Assembly (NCBI GenBank): GCA_035048495.1
Contig: CM068541.1
Coordinates: 9,121,929 to 9,185,928, forward strand
Direction: 5' to 3'
DNA length: 64,000 nucleotides
Source: Euptelea pleiosperma
Taxonomy: Eukaryota; Streptophyta; Magnoliopsida; Ranunculales; Eupteleaceae
Shown here piece after piece: positions 45,640-56,865 of this stretch; positions within the stretch are counted from its first letter, which is position 1; each line of letters opens with the position of its first letter. A model generated the notes under the pieces. The model was not told the origin of the DNA. It searched no databases and worked only from the letters and a program-made list of their open reading frames with translations. The position numbers and the translations under genes are program-made.

Positions 45640-45895
45640 AGTGGAGAGAAGGAAAGGCTTCCATGCGCCAGGGCAATACGGACCAAACAAAACAGTCATG
45701 TTCAAATTGTGACACATCAGCAAAAAATTCAAAATAACCGTGCCCCCGACATAACCGACTAACCTGAGTTGCGTTTGTGTTTGTAATTCACAGTTATTTT
45801 AGCTTTTTGGATGATGTGTCCCAATTTGAGCAGGGCCATTTTGTTTGGTCCATACCGCCCTGGCGCATGGAAGCCTCTCCCTTTTTTTTAACCAC
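45640..45895. mobile_element. Fold-back MITE ('gcttccatgcgcc' ends)
   Basis: The left arm (aaaggcttccatgcgccagg, ggaccaaacaaaacagt, caaattgtgacacatc) is the inverted copy of the right arm (gatgtgtcccaatttgag, cattttgtttggtcc, ccctggcgcatggaagcc). Arms are about 70 bp around a loop of about 110 bp. Confidence 0.75.
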
Positions 45896-46129
45896 ATTTT
45901 TAAAATTACAAAACTACTAAAATGAAGCACCGCGTGTCTCAATGCGATAGGTAACTGAGTGGGATGAGGTTGGGTTAAGGAAAAAAATTTGTCATTTAAT
46001 ATAATAGGGGCATTTTTGTCCTTATAATTATTTTTACCCAAAATACACGAAAAAACAAGAAGAAAACAACAGGAAATTTTTTTTTATTTTGACGATCCTA
46101 GTCATGCCACGTCATTAGACAGTGACTCA

Positions 46130-47736
46130 TCAACGACACCCACCAGCAGCAAACCCTATTCTCGAATTAGTAACGTCGTAAGCAACACTAAACGTCTGTT
46201 GCTGATAATTTCCAATAATGGTCATGTCGTTAGTTTCGGAGTTATCCGCGAAGGCCAAACACGTAATGCCGTTACTCACAGCAACAACAACGTTCTTAGC
46301 CCGTAGCTTCAGCTCCGCACCTCCTTGGAAGATCAAACTAACTGGTGGTATGGACATCCCCTCAACACTCCCTTTGAAACACGTGTCGAGTATAGAATAC
46401 GGTGGGGCCCGCATATATTTCGACATAGCCTTAACAAACGCGTCTTTTAGAGCGGTATATACGGTCGTAGGCAGGCGTGTAATTATGGTCCCAGAGTCTA
46501 TGATCGTAGAAGTCCGGTATTGTGCCGCGGATACGCTCAACTGTCTACCAGCTACAGTTATACCTATCAAGCGTAGAAAGTACAATGAAGGCTCCCGACG
46601 ATCCTTGAACAGAGGAGTGAACTTATAGAGTGATGGATAGTACGACAACCGTCCGATTGACAAGGTTCCACTAGAGGCAGGTGTAGGTAGACAGTATGAG
46701 AATACGTATCCGTATTTTGGCGACAATTGGGCAACCATAGAGAACTTGTTACGACTAAGTCCGATAATGCCCGCGGACTGCCCAAACAAGCCTTCATTTT
46801 CCTTCCCACACCCGTATATGAACCCGGGCAGGGTCCGGGATGGGGCTATAGTCAATGTATCTTTACTCAAGTACCCTTCCGAATATGATCCGTCACTGTA
46901 GCTTGACCGATACAAACACACATTGGATCGGGTACACGTCGAAGGATTGAGAGTGGCAGCCTCTAGGCCACGGCACTCCGGTGTGTCACATGACATCAAC
47001 TTGTATGTCTTTGATGCAGATGGATTGAATGTCGGACCCGATTGCGGATGACAGTATACCGCGCAAGGTTGACACTGGAGCCATGAGAATGAGCTACCCG
47101 TGTCAATTATCATGGCATAGTACTTGGCCGGGATACCGAGGGCGATGTTGACATAGAAATTACTGCTCCCAATTGAGGTGCCAGGTTTCAATGGAATTCT
47201 AATGGAATCGGACTGATGATCACCTGCGCTCAGTCTAGAGTTAAGGGATCGGACTCGTGCTTCGTCGTGAGCAAGAATGTCGGAGAATGGTAACGGCAAT
47301 GGCGAGGCTAGAGGTGAGCAGGGCCCATGAACATGGTGTAAGGTGAGGTGTATACCGGACTTGTTGAGATTGTGGTCATCTTCTGCAAAGATAACAAATT
47401 ATAAATACACAATGTACATGGGTTGAGTTATTTTGACACGCCATATGACACGCCTAGTAATCCACTTTTCATTGTATTAGAAATGTCACATTAGACTCAT
47501 CTTTTTTTTGTGGAGGATGATCTCCTCTCCTCAACAAAATCATCCCTTGATTCATCTCCATGTGGGTCCCACACAAGTGTGTCAAATGGCGTGTCAAAAA
47601 GAAAACAAAGAGAAAGATGAAGATATCTACCTTGGAGCAATTCTGTAGAACATGTCTTATGGGTGACTTCACCATGGGAAGGTGAATTTGCAAGAAAAAG
47701 GGCAAAAGCAAACACAAAAAACCAAACCAAACCCAT
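46130..47736 (-). CDS. Nepenthesin-type (A1 family) aspartic protease, secreted
   Basis: Two minus-strand exons, 47736-47631 and 47382-46130, join through a GT-AG intron in phase 1 to give 452 residues and a TGA stop. Residues 1-22 form a hydrophobic signal peptide (MGLVWFFVFAFALFLA). A propeptide with the usual HHVHGPCSPL follows. The catalytic pair is present: Asp129 in IIDTGSSFSW and Asp331 in TIIDSGTIITRLP. The Cys-rich insert after the first site (CQPCAVYCHPQSGPTFNPS) marks the plant nepenthesin type rather than the phytepsin type. No plant-specific saposin-like insert is present. The C-terminus IGFAAGGC fits the family. The protein is expected in the apoplast or vacuole and to cleave proteins. 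Its substrate is unknown. A broken tandem copy lies about 1.8 kb downstream. Confidence 0.92.
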
Positions 47737-47744
47737 TTCTATTA

Positions 47745-47935
47745 CGGAACCAGGCAGGAGAATCGGACTCCCCTATACCGTTTTGTAAAACAAAACCACG
47801 CTTAGTACAGAAAAATACGGGAAGTGGTTTTAAATTAGGTTATAGGGTATAGTTTTTTTTCTCTCTTTTCGGTAAGGCCAGGCATGGTTTTGAAAAGCAG
47901 TTTTAATGGCTGTTATAACAGTAACACCAAGGTTT
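47745..47935 (-). promoter_or_regulatory. Upstream flank of the aspartic protease gene
   Basis: About 190 bp between the ATG and the next repeat. No strong TATA box or named motif could be assigned. A promoter lies here by position only. Confidence 0.3.
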
Positions 47936-47936
47936 C

Positions 47937-48050
47937 AAATTTCGGTTTCAATAACAATTTCGGTGTAGAAAGCTATATTTCGGAGATTTTGGTACTCACC
48001 GAAACCGAAATTTCGACATTTCGGTCGAAATTTTAAACCCTGAGTAGCAC
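47937..48050. repeat. Hairpin-forming 'tttcggt' repeat
   Basis: 'aaatttcggtttcaataac' (47937) and 'gaaaccgaaatttcg' (48000) are inverted, with further 'atttcgg' copies between and after. It ends in 'aaattttaaaccctga', like a dispersed repeat edge. Confidence 0.5.
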
Positions 48051-48172
48051 CCCCTATACCATTTTGTTTTACTGTTAAAATTGCATACGGTCTGGTAAAA
48101 TAGCGGTATCTGTCACCGACAATTAAGTTGTTGCAAGTTGCAACTATCCCTTTTAAACCAAGGGGCCAGACA

Positions 48173-48707
48173 CAGGGCAGTCTGGATACAAGTTGAGGCC
48201 TAAAGCGAAAACTCTATTTAAGGCCTTTTATTGATATATAAGGTATTAATTAAAAAAATTAAACTCTATATTATTAGAAATCTTTATATAAAAATTATTC
48301 TTGATAATCAAAAGCTACGGAAAAAAAAAAAATAGGTGCAGAGGATTCCCGGTGCAGTCGTTGCAGAAGACTCTCGTGGCCCTACATAGATCATTTTTTG
48401 GGCCCAATGACTGCATGGATGATCAGCCCACCTATTGGTGGACAAACACAATAAAACAAAGCTTGATTAATGATTTCTAGCCATTGCATTTAATTATAAA
48501 CCAAAATATGCTTGAATCCAACACTAGAATCATGACCTAAAAAATACTAAAATCTATGGCTATAGATAATCAATCAGTTTTTGGTTTGTATGTCCAACAA
48601 GGGGTGGGCTAAAATCCATGTGGTTAGTGAGATCTGGGCTGGGGGCCTTCTCTCACCGAGGGCCTTAGGCGACCCGCCTTAATGGCCTTAAGGTAGAGCC
48701 GGCCCTG
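48173..48707. mobile_element. hAT-like MITE (CAGGGC...GGCCCTG) holding a type B element
   Basis: Starts CAGGGCAGTCTGG and ends GAGCCGGCCCTG. Flanks gccagaca (48165-48172) and gccaaacg (48708-48715) match at 6 of 8 positions, in line with the 8-bp duplication of hAT elements. A type B element (about 48330-48640; gactctcgtggccctacat ... caacaaggggtgggct) lies inside. Confidence 0.65.
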
Positions 48708-49009
48708 GCCAAACGGTTCTAACCATGGTTTACCTAACTGTAGGGGCAATATCATTGCACCAGGCTAACCCTGGTGTACCTGGCACAACATCATTGGCCA
48801 CGTGATCGCTTCTTCTAAATTTCCGCCCCTTCAAAAATTTTCTCGGGCTGTATGGGACACTCGAGAACTCTTCTCTGGAGTGGTGAGGTTTTTCATTTTT
48901 CTTTACACTTGGCAGCTGACATGGCAAACCTAAAGAGCACAAGGCAATTGTCCAACTCAATGAGCACTCGACCACTTGGCAAAATAGATGTATAATTTTT
49001 GGGTCGTGA

Positions 49010-49896
49010 TGTAACAAAGTATACCTGAGATTTTTTCAAATGCAGAAGCGCATTGTTGTTACTCAGTGCTGCCATCTGGGACCCAGTGACCGTATGGATG
49101 TTTAGCCCACCCCTTAGTAGATATTCATACCAAAAATCAGCTTCTTTGATGATTTTTAGCTGTTGATTTTAGTACTCAAAACTGGTTGAATTCAACGGCT
49201 ATAAGCATGCCTTAAAAAGTACTAAAATCTAATGGTCATAGATTACCAATCAGGGTGATTTCCACCAAGGGGTGGGGTAAACATCCATAAATTCAGTGGG
49301 TGTTTTAGCCCATTTTCAATTCTAAAGAAGTTTAAAATTTAATGGCTGCAATTGGTAGGAGAAGAATACAATGCATAGTGCGGGATATAGACATGATGTG
49401 AACAAGGACACTTTCCACATGACCAATCTAGACGGTGGTCCATAAGATGGGCAGTTTAGATCATGGTTTAAAAAACGTCCGTTAAAACGAAAATAATGGC
49501 CAATTATAACGGATTCGGACCTACCCCTCACGTGATGTACCGTTAAAATGCTCAGAGAATAACGTAATGAGGTAGGCAACGGTCAGGATGGAATGATACT
49601 AAAGCCATACACATCACTTGGTTCATGCTTGGGCTCAGGTCGACACCATATCACAAAACTTATTCTGAAACTATACACATCACGTAAGCGGGTAGGCAAC
49701 GGTCGGTCACGATGGAATGAATCTAAAGCCATACACATCACGTTGGACAATATTACCAATCAGGGTGATTTGTGGTATGCAAATCCACCAAAGGGTGGGA
49801 TAAACATCGTTGCGGGTCAGTGGGCCCAGATGATATTGCTGAGTAACAAAAATCGTGCTTCCGCAATTGAATAAGTCTCAGATTTACCTTGTTACA
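49010..49896. mobile_element. Type C fold-back element, split by later insertions
   Basis: Starts TGTAACAAAGTATACCTGAG and ends TCTCAGATTTACCTTGTTACA, inverted copies. Inside are 'ttgttactcagtgctgcc' at the left and 'gctgagtaacaaaaatcg' at the right, plus the shared core 'gtatggatgtttagccca'. The middle (about 49310-49735) is foreign: an AACGG-rich scrap (49455-49570) and a small tandem repeat. Confidence 0.7.
49570..49740. repeat. Two-copy repeat 'gtaggcaacggtc...'
   Basis: 'gtaggcaacggtcaggatgg' (49573) with 'ctaaagccatacacatcac' recurs at 49691 as 'gtaggcaacggtcggtcac', again followed by 'ctaaagccatacacatcacg'. Confidence 0.7.
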
Positions 49897-49899
49897 TTT

Positions 49900-50680
49900 T
49901 TTTTCCTTCTGATATACAAACTGTTATGACCCAAACCAACCAATACTGATAGTGGAGTGGAAAGCTAAGGTCTTAACCTAAGATCATAACACAAACCCTT
50001 TTCTAGAGAACTTTTTTGTTGATCACCATACAGGGCCTAATTGTCGGTCGGAAAAAAATTTTGAAAAAAATTTGAACCAGTGACATTTTGATCTAGTCGA
50101 TCACGATCACGGGACGTATCCCGTTTTTCTAGGCCCACTGACTCCATGGACAACTAAACATTATAGGCTATAGTGCCTGCTCTCTTGGCTAGTTGGCCTG
50201 GCTTGCGTCAATTTAAGGGGCCCGGTTTGGTCGCTGAGTTTCAAGGCTAAACCCTAGCACCTCTCCATTTGACATGTACTCTTGACTTTGTTTTTAATTT
50301 TTGAAATTTGAATTCTAAAAGCATGATTGTCTGGGGATACTTGTCAAATGCAGAGGCGCTTAGCTTCAAGGCCAAACCTCGGTGATGTTGAGCAAAAATG
50401 AACTCTAATTTACGTGTTGAAAGGAGAGCCGCTTAGGAGCAACTTCACCCCCCAAGTACTGACCTTATAGTAACCTTTTTGGGACATCATTTTTGCTGTG
50501 CAGCACTTAGCTTCCGCATCCAACCTGTTCCCTTGGCATCATTATTTTCAAAAGCGCTGCTCAACAAATATGAGCTTCCCTGAGCCAAGTAAAATTTTGT
50601 CCAATGATTAAAAAAAAAACAAAGAGCATGTTGACACTTGACAGAGTATTGCTGCCGAGTTCAAGACATCTCATGCCAAC
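49900..50680. other. Intergenic, no recognised gene
   Basis: Contains a short C-like phrase (ctaggcccactgactccatg at 50130). The rest is unrecognised. Confidence 0.35.
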
Positions 50681-50689
50681 TAGTAGAAC

Positions 50690-51135
50690 TTTGATGATGG
50701 ACAACAATATGAGCCACATGGCACACTCTTAGAAACCATTGGCCATATGGATGTTTGGCCCATCCCTAGGTGGACCAACATACCAAAAATCAGCCTGATT
50801 AAATCTTTGTACCCAAATAATGCTCTCATTCCACGGTTTAAAATAAACCCATGAGAACGTCTCCAATCCAACGCTTAGAAATCACTAATTAGCCTGATTC
50901 CCATCCCTAGGTGGACCAACATACCAAAAATCAGCCTGATTAAATCTTTGTACCCAAATAATGCTCTCATTCCACGGTTTAAAATAAACCCATGAGAACG
51001 TCTCCAATCCAACGCTTAGAAATCACTAATTAGCCTGATTTTTGGTCTGTAGGTCCACCTAGGGTTGGCCAAACATCCATTCGGTCAGCGATCTCTAAGA
51101 GTGCCACATGGCTCATATTGTAGACGGAGGTCCAT
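50690..51135. mobile_element. Type A fold-back element with internal tandem duplication
   Basis: Left 'aacaatatgagccacatggc', 'ccatatggatgtttggccc'; right 'gtccacctagggttggccaa', 'gtgccacatggctcatatt'. The interior holds two identical 141-bp units (50759-50899 and 50900-51040). Outer ends past 'gtccatcagcc' are unclear. Confidence 0.75.
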
Positions 51136-51139
51136 CAGC

Positions 51140-53350
51140 CAGCAATGTTCTCCATGACAACAACTAATCCGGCCGAATGGTTATGACCATCTTGTCGATG
51201 TACTTCTCTTTAGACACTTGCTGCATTTTTCCAACCATTAATCCAAAAGCCAGAAGATAAAAATTTGATGATTTATGGCCCAAGCGATTCGATAGCCCAG
51301 GTGGACCAATCAAATGGCTACATGGCCTGTCCAGTCCAGGTTTTAAAACACCGCAAGCAGGACATACATGCATGGAGTGGAGCAAGGGTTCCCACTTTAG
51401 GCTCAACCAGTCAAACCATAACCATCAAATATATAGCCTCATTTTAAAAACCAATGCGAATGGGACGAAAAAGCCTATAGAACATACAGAACGAGTCTTT
51501 TGGTCATCCTAATCATGCCAATTTGAAATGTTATGATTTCCGACATGGGTTCTATTGAATGATGAGCACATGAATTTTAAAGAACATCAATGGTTTTAAC
51601 GTATGGACGATGTGCTAAGTATCTGCAAGGTATCGATGATACTAACACTGCCTTCTTTAATATTCCGGCAGAGCGTACACTTGTTTCTAACACCTATCTT
51701 CTTTCAAATATGTAGCCCTGTCACAAAGATAGAAAATGTCCAACCGGCATCAAAGTCATGGTAAAAACATGTACCTTCAAATCAAGAGATTGGGTGCAGA
51801 ACAAAAGGAAACAGCAACTGACAATTATCCTACAATGTGTCAAAATGGTCTGTCAAAAAAAGCACGAGTCAATGAACAATGGACCGGCTCAAATGTAAAA
51901 ATGAAATTACCTGCAGATGTTTTGATCTTTAATCATTTTCTGTCCATTTCAATACCACCCTCCAAAAACCATAACTAAGAGCTGTACAAGTCTAAGTACA
52001 TACAAAAAACCAAAAAATTTAAGACATAACTCCAACTGAAAGTGATATTTCAGAATGCAAAGCAGTAACACTTCATCGCAACCCTCGACATCATCTAGAT
52101 AAAACATGTAGCTCTGTGCTTTTGAAAAAGAAAATGGTGGCAGAAGCCATCACAGCAGATTATGAAATATCACCTCTTTCAACAATTCCGGTAGTACGAA
52201 CAAACATGTGAATATAACATAGATGCAACACGTCCACAATCTCAGTAAATACCAATGCTAGAGCCTTGCCAACACCAACAATAAAAGAATAACGGACCAA
52301 ATGCTTCAGATCCTAAAAGATGCATTGGGTAGGAAAAAAATAATGTTTACGAATCGGCTATGAAATGCTTATCCAGAGAAAAATTACCAAAAAATGCAAA
52401 AAAAATTTGAAAAGATAATGGCAATCTCATTTAAAATCATAAAAACAACTAAATATATTGAGAACTCTGTGAAAGCGTGAACCTAAACTCTTTAATAAAA
52501 ACACAGGAAATATATATAAACACTTCCTACAATTTGCAAGCAAAGATTGAGCATAAGATACAGTCAATTTAGTGATATCTGCACAAAAATCACTATGTTT
52601 GCATTTTTTCTTTCTTTCGTTCTTTTTTTTCCCTGATAATTAACAGTTTATAAAGAAGAGAATAGAGTAGCTATTATTAATCATAAACAGTTCTGTCTCA
52701 ACAGGGTTGCAAGTTAAGGGGGTAAGCCTCATGAGAAAAAAGAAAAGTTGCTTCATCTAGACCCTTCATGAGATTGCTCGATTTTCAATTAAACCCTACA
52801 CCAGATTGTCATCTACCCTACGGATGGAAGGATTAAGCCAGGAGTCCATCTACGAGCATGAGTGCCTTGCAACCAGCTCCTCTCATCTCCCCTAACATTT
52901 GTAATATGCTATAAGACCTTGTTGCTTACTATCAACAAAGTTCCTCATTTAATTCACATGTTGCCTAGTGTCTTCTAATTTTTGTTGTGCATGTGCATTT
53001 GCATCATGTCGGTGGGTAGTTGCATGTGGGTGCCAAAGAATTTCATGCAATTTGGTCATGTTCATCCATCTACTAACCTCACAAATTTTTCAGAGGGCAA
53101 ACTAAAAGAAATGGCCACGATCTCCAAAAATTTCTATTGTGAGAAAACATACATTAGAATATTAAGAAAATTGCATCCATTAGAAAGGAAATCTGAAACA
53201 GAGTGGCACTTACAGAATGAATAATTGCAACACCACCAACCTAAATATCTAGAACTAAGTATACTACATAACCTAGATTTCTTGAGCTAGACGAAGACAG
53301 TAGCCTGGTGAATAACCAGAAGCAACAAGATAGATTTCACAGCTCATCAT
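51140..53350. other. AT-rich stretch, possibly UTR or intron of a minus-strand gene
   Basis: No long frames and no copies of the local MITE families, unlike the flanks. Its A-rich plus strand and the candidate exon just beyond its right edge suggest a 3' UTR or flank of a minus-strand gene. This is inference. Confidence 0.3.
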
Positions 53351-53356
53351 AATGGT

Positions 53357-53409
53357 TCAAAAGGGCTTCTCATACTCCTGTGTAGGCTGCTCCCAGACTT
53401 CCACAAAAC
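53357..53409 (-). CDS. Candidate C-terminal exon of an unknown gene
   Basis: On the minus strand a good acceptor (ttgtttgtag) is followed by a 53-base exon in phase 2 that reads FVEVWEQPTQEYEKPF and a TGA stop. The peptide looks like real coding sequence (mixed composition, no low complexity), and the surrounding area is free of MITEs. I do not recognise the protein. No partner exon is visible up to 53870, and then two copia elements fill the window, so the rest of the gene would lie beyond 64 kb or not exist. Chance remains possible. Confidence 0.3.
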
Positions 53410-53871
53410 CTACAAACAAATTCAGAAGCACTTAGGGTATAAAAAAAGATGTGAATGGACACTGCCCAAAAACTTCTGTTACAAATGAACAAACAACTAT
53501 TGTGGTACATTGCATTGCAAGAATATGGAGAAAGTTACTAAAATAAAAGCCACGGATGAATTAAATCAAACAAACTTCAAAGCCCAATTTTTTATAACGT
53601 GACTAATATTGGAAATCATGGAAGAACTCAGCACTTCACTATAAATGCAAGTTCAGACTTCAGAATGAATTCAGGGTCACATCTACACCAAAACAGGCCA
53701 TAGCAACAAGGATAGAATTAATTGGAGCACTCTTATCACTAGTTATATCTGAAAATCAATCATGCCTCTGTTCTTCTCCTGAACTGCTGGTACCCAAAAG
53801 CTAAGTATATTGAATGCAATGACCTCCCCGCTCTGAAGGCTTCCATCACGTTGGTGATGGCGACTCTAGCC

Positions 53872-54115
53872 ATAGTTTGACCAGCTGGTTTCTATAGAAA
53901 AATAGGGTTTATGAGAAAAAATTGGGAAGAAGAAGAAGCAAAAAGAAAAACAAGGAGAAGAAGAGAGATGAGAGGAAGTGGAGTTCGTGTGTTTTACACG
54001 CCTCCCAATGGTTCTTATTTATATTAAACGTTCATAGGGCAACAATAATACCCTTGAGAATGAGAGAAAATACAATTAAGTGCAATAATAACTAAATGAC
54101 TAATTTGCCCCTACA
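53872..54115 (-). repeat. 3' LTR of copia element 1
   Basis: The right limit is fixed by the adjoining polypurine tract. The left limit, taken at 'tgaccagctgg', is a guess because the matching 5' LTR is missing. Confidence 0.5.
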
Positions 54116-55214
54116 GTACTCCCCCTCAAGGTGGTGCATAAATGTCAATCATGCCCAGCTTGCCCAAGAACTTATGCAATTAATTCCCGCTAACACCTTT
54201 TGTAAACATGCTGGTTGTTCTTCAATCTTCACATATGGAGTACACACTTCACCTGAGACAATCTTCTCTCAAATAAAATGGTGATCTACATCAATGTGTT
54301 TAATTCTGCCATGCTGAATTGGATTATGAGCAATACTTATTGCTGCCTTGTTGCCACAATATAAATTTATAGATCCAGCAACAAGAAACCAAGTTCTCGG
54401 ATAACAACACTTCACATAAACCATGTGCTATGGATCTAAACTTTGCCTCTGCACTGAAACAGGCTACAACATGCTGCTTCTTACTCCTCCATGTCACCTT
54501 CAAAAGTGCAGTACCATGATGTAGATCTCCTATCATCCTTAGAACTTGCCCAATCTGCATTAGTGTATACTATCAATTTTACATACTCATTCCTCTTAAA
54601 TAATAATCCCTGCCAAGTGAAGACTTGAGGTACCTCAAAATCTGATACGCCGCTTCAAGATGTGAAGTCAGGGGAGATGCATGTACTAACTAATCACACC
54701 AACATCATATGCAATATCAGGTCTAATAAGTGAAAAATAAATCAGTCGACCAACTAAATGTTGAAAACTCCAAATATCCTATAAAGGTTTACCACTCTGC
54801 TCATCCAATCTATGATTTTGTTCTATAAGAGTATTTGCTGGTCTAGCTCCTAGCTTTTCAGTCTCATGCAACAAGTCTAAAGACATACTTTCTCTAGGAA
54901 ATAAAGATTGCCTCACGAGATCTTGCTACTTCAATAGCCACGAAGTACGTCAAAAGTCCAAGATCTTTAGCCAAGTATCTATTCAGGTGCTCAATTTCCT
55001 TTATATTTTTCCCTGTCACAACGATATCATCCACAAATACAATGAGGGCTATAGTGCTACCTCCAATGCGTCTAATGAACAGAGTATAACCTACCTGACT
55101 CTGAGTGTACCTCATGTGCTTTTCTACATTAATAAACCTCTTAAACTATGCCTAGGAAACGATTTCAATCTATGTTGCATGGACACGAATACGAGGTGTC
55201 AGACTTGACAAACC

Positions 55215-55535
55215 CCAAAAAATGGGATTTGGGGACTCGCCACGTGGCACACTCTTAGAGACCATTGACCATATGGATGTTTGGCCCATCCCTAGATGGA
55301 CTTACCAAAATTCAACCTGATTACTAATTTATATCCGTTGGATTAGAGTCTTTTCCATGGTTTATTTTTAACCGTGGATTTCGAGCATTATTTGGGGTAC
55401 TCAGATTCAAAGGTTTGAAATCACTAATTAGTATGTAGGTCCACCTAGGGGGTGCGTCAAACATTTATACGGTCAATGGTCATTAAGAATGTGCCATGTG
55501 GCTCATACTGTGGTCCCTCATCATCATTGATGAGG
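55215..55535. mobile_element. Type A fold-back element inside copia element 1
   Basis: Left 'cgccacgtggcacactctta', 'ccatatggatgtttggccc'; right 'aatcactaattagtatgt', 'gtgccatgtggctcatact'. It separates the YVDD part of the RT (54894-55115) from the upstream RT part (55988-56260). Confidence 0.7.
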
Positions 55536-55548
55536 GGTGTCGGCGTGT

Positions 55549-55892
55549 TGTAACAAGGTGCACCATTTTTGTTACTCACTGCTGCCATCTGGGCCCACTG
55601 ACCGCATTGATGTAGTCCAGCCCTTTGTAGACATTCATACCAAAATCAACTTGTTTGATGGTTTTTAGCTGTAGGTATTAATACTCAAAAAAATTGGTTG
55701 AATCCAACAGCTATAATCACGCCTTAAAAAGTACTATAATCTAAGGGTTTTAGATTACCAATCAGGGTGATTTTTGGTGTGTGTATCCACCAAGGGGTGG
55801 GCTAAACATCCATGCGGTTAATGGGCCCAAATCCAGATGGCATCGGTGAGTAACAAAAATCGTGATTCTGCATTGAGGTATACCTTATTACA
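55549..55892. mobile_element. Type C fold-back element inside copia element 1
   Basis: Starts TGTAACAAGGTGCACC and ends GGTATACCTTATTACA. Carries 'ttgttactcactgctgcc' and 'ggtgagtaacaaaaatcg', as in the copy at 49010-49896. It lies within 15 bp of the type A element. Confidence 0.75.
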
Positions 55893-56401
55893 TATTTTTC
55901 CTAAAAAAGGTTCCCCGATTAAATGGGGAGGGGAGGTCCCTCGACCTCAAAACAAAAAAGGGGGTGTTTTGGGTTGAAACCCTAACTTCATCTCATGCGG
56001 GGGAAGCAGTTGTGGCGGCGATGACCGACGGTGATGATAGCGGTGACGATGAGGTGCGTCTTCTTCTTCTTCTCCTCCTCAACGACGAGTCCATGGCGAA
56101 TCTGTGTCCACACGTATGGACACACAATTCGAACACTAGTTGGACGAATTCGTGCAACAGATTTCAATCCATACAAGGAATTCTTCAACCTACTCACTTT
56201 TCTTTCATTCCCCAAAAGTCGAAAGCCCGCTGGAGGAAACATGTACACCTCTTCCTTCAATTATCAATGAAGAAATGCATTCTTCATATCATGTTGGTAC
56301 AATGCCATGACTAATATGCCGCTAAGAATAGAACCACCCTTATAGAGTTTAACTTCGCTATTGGGGCAAATGTTCCTTATAGTCAATCCCATAGGTCTGA
56401 G

Positions 56402-56865
56402 TTTAGCCTTTGGCAACTAATCTTGCTTTATACCTATCTACAGACCTGTCTACCTTACATTTTATGATATACACCCACTTAATCCCACAGATTCTTTCCT
56501 CTAGAAAGATCAACCAGTTCCCATGTAGCATTTTTCTCCATTGCTCTCATTTTTCTCATATTGCTTCCCACCACTTTTGGTGTTTTAGAGGTTCTGCAAC
56601 TGAAGGAGTAAAAAAATAGAAGATAACGAGGTATTTAGCCTTTGGCAACTAATCTTGCCCTATACCTATCTACAGACCCATCTACCTGACTTTTTATGAT
56701 ATACACCCACTTATATCCCACATGTTCCCACCAATCAAAAAAAATATCCACATGTTCCTTTCCTCTAGAAAGATCAACCAGCTCCCGTGTAGCATTTTTC
56801 TCTATTGTTATCCTTTTTGAGATATAGGGTACCCAAGAAATATGCACTTAAGGACCATTGGATCC
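56402..56865 (-). repeat. 232-bp tandem duplication in the RT of copia element 1
   Basis: 'tttagcctttggcaactaat' at 56402 recurs at 56634. 'ctctagaaagatcaaccag' and 'gtagcatttttctc' follow in both copies. The second copy has an extra insertion ('caccaatcaaaaaaaata'). Confidence 0.75.

Noticed and set aside
46130..46640. Plus-strand frame at 46218-46628
   Set aside because: It is the antisense shadow of the aspartic protease exon.
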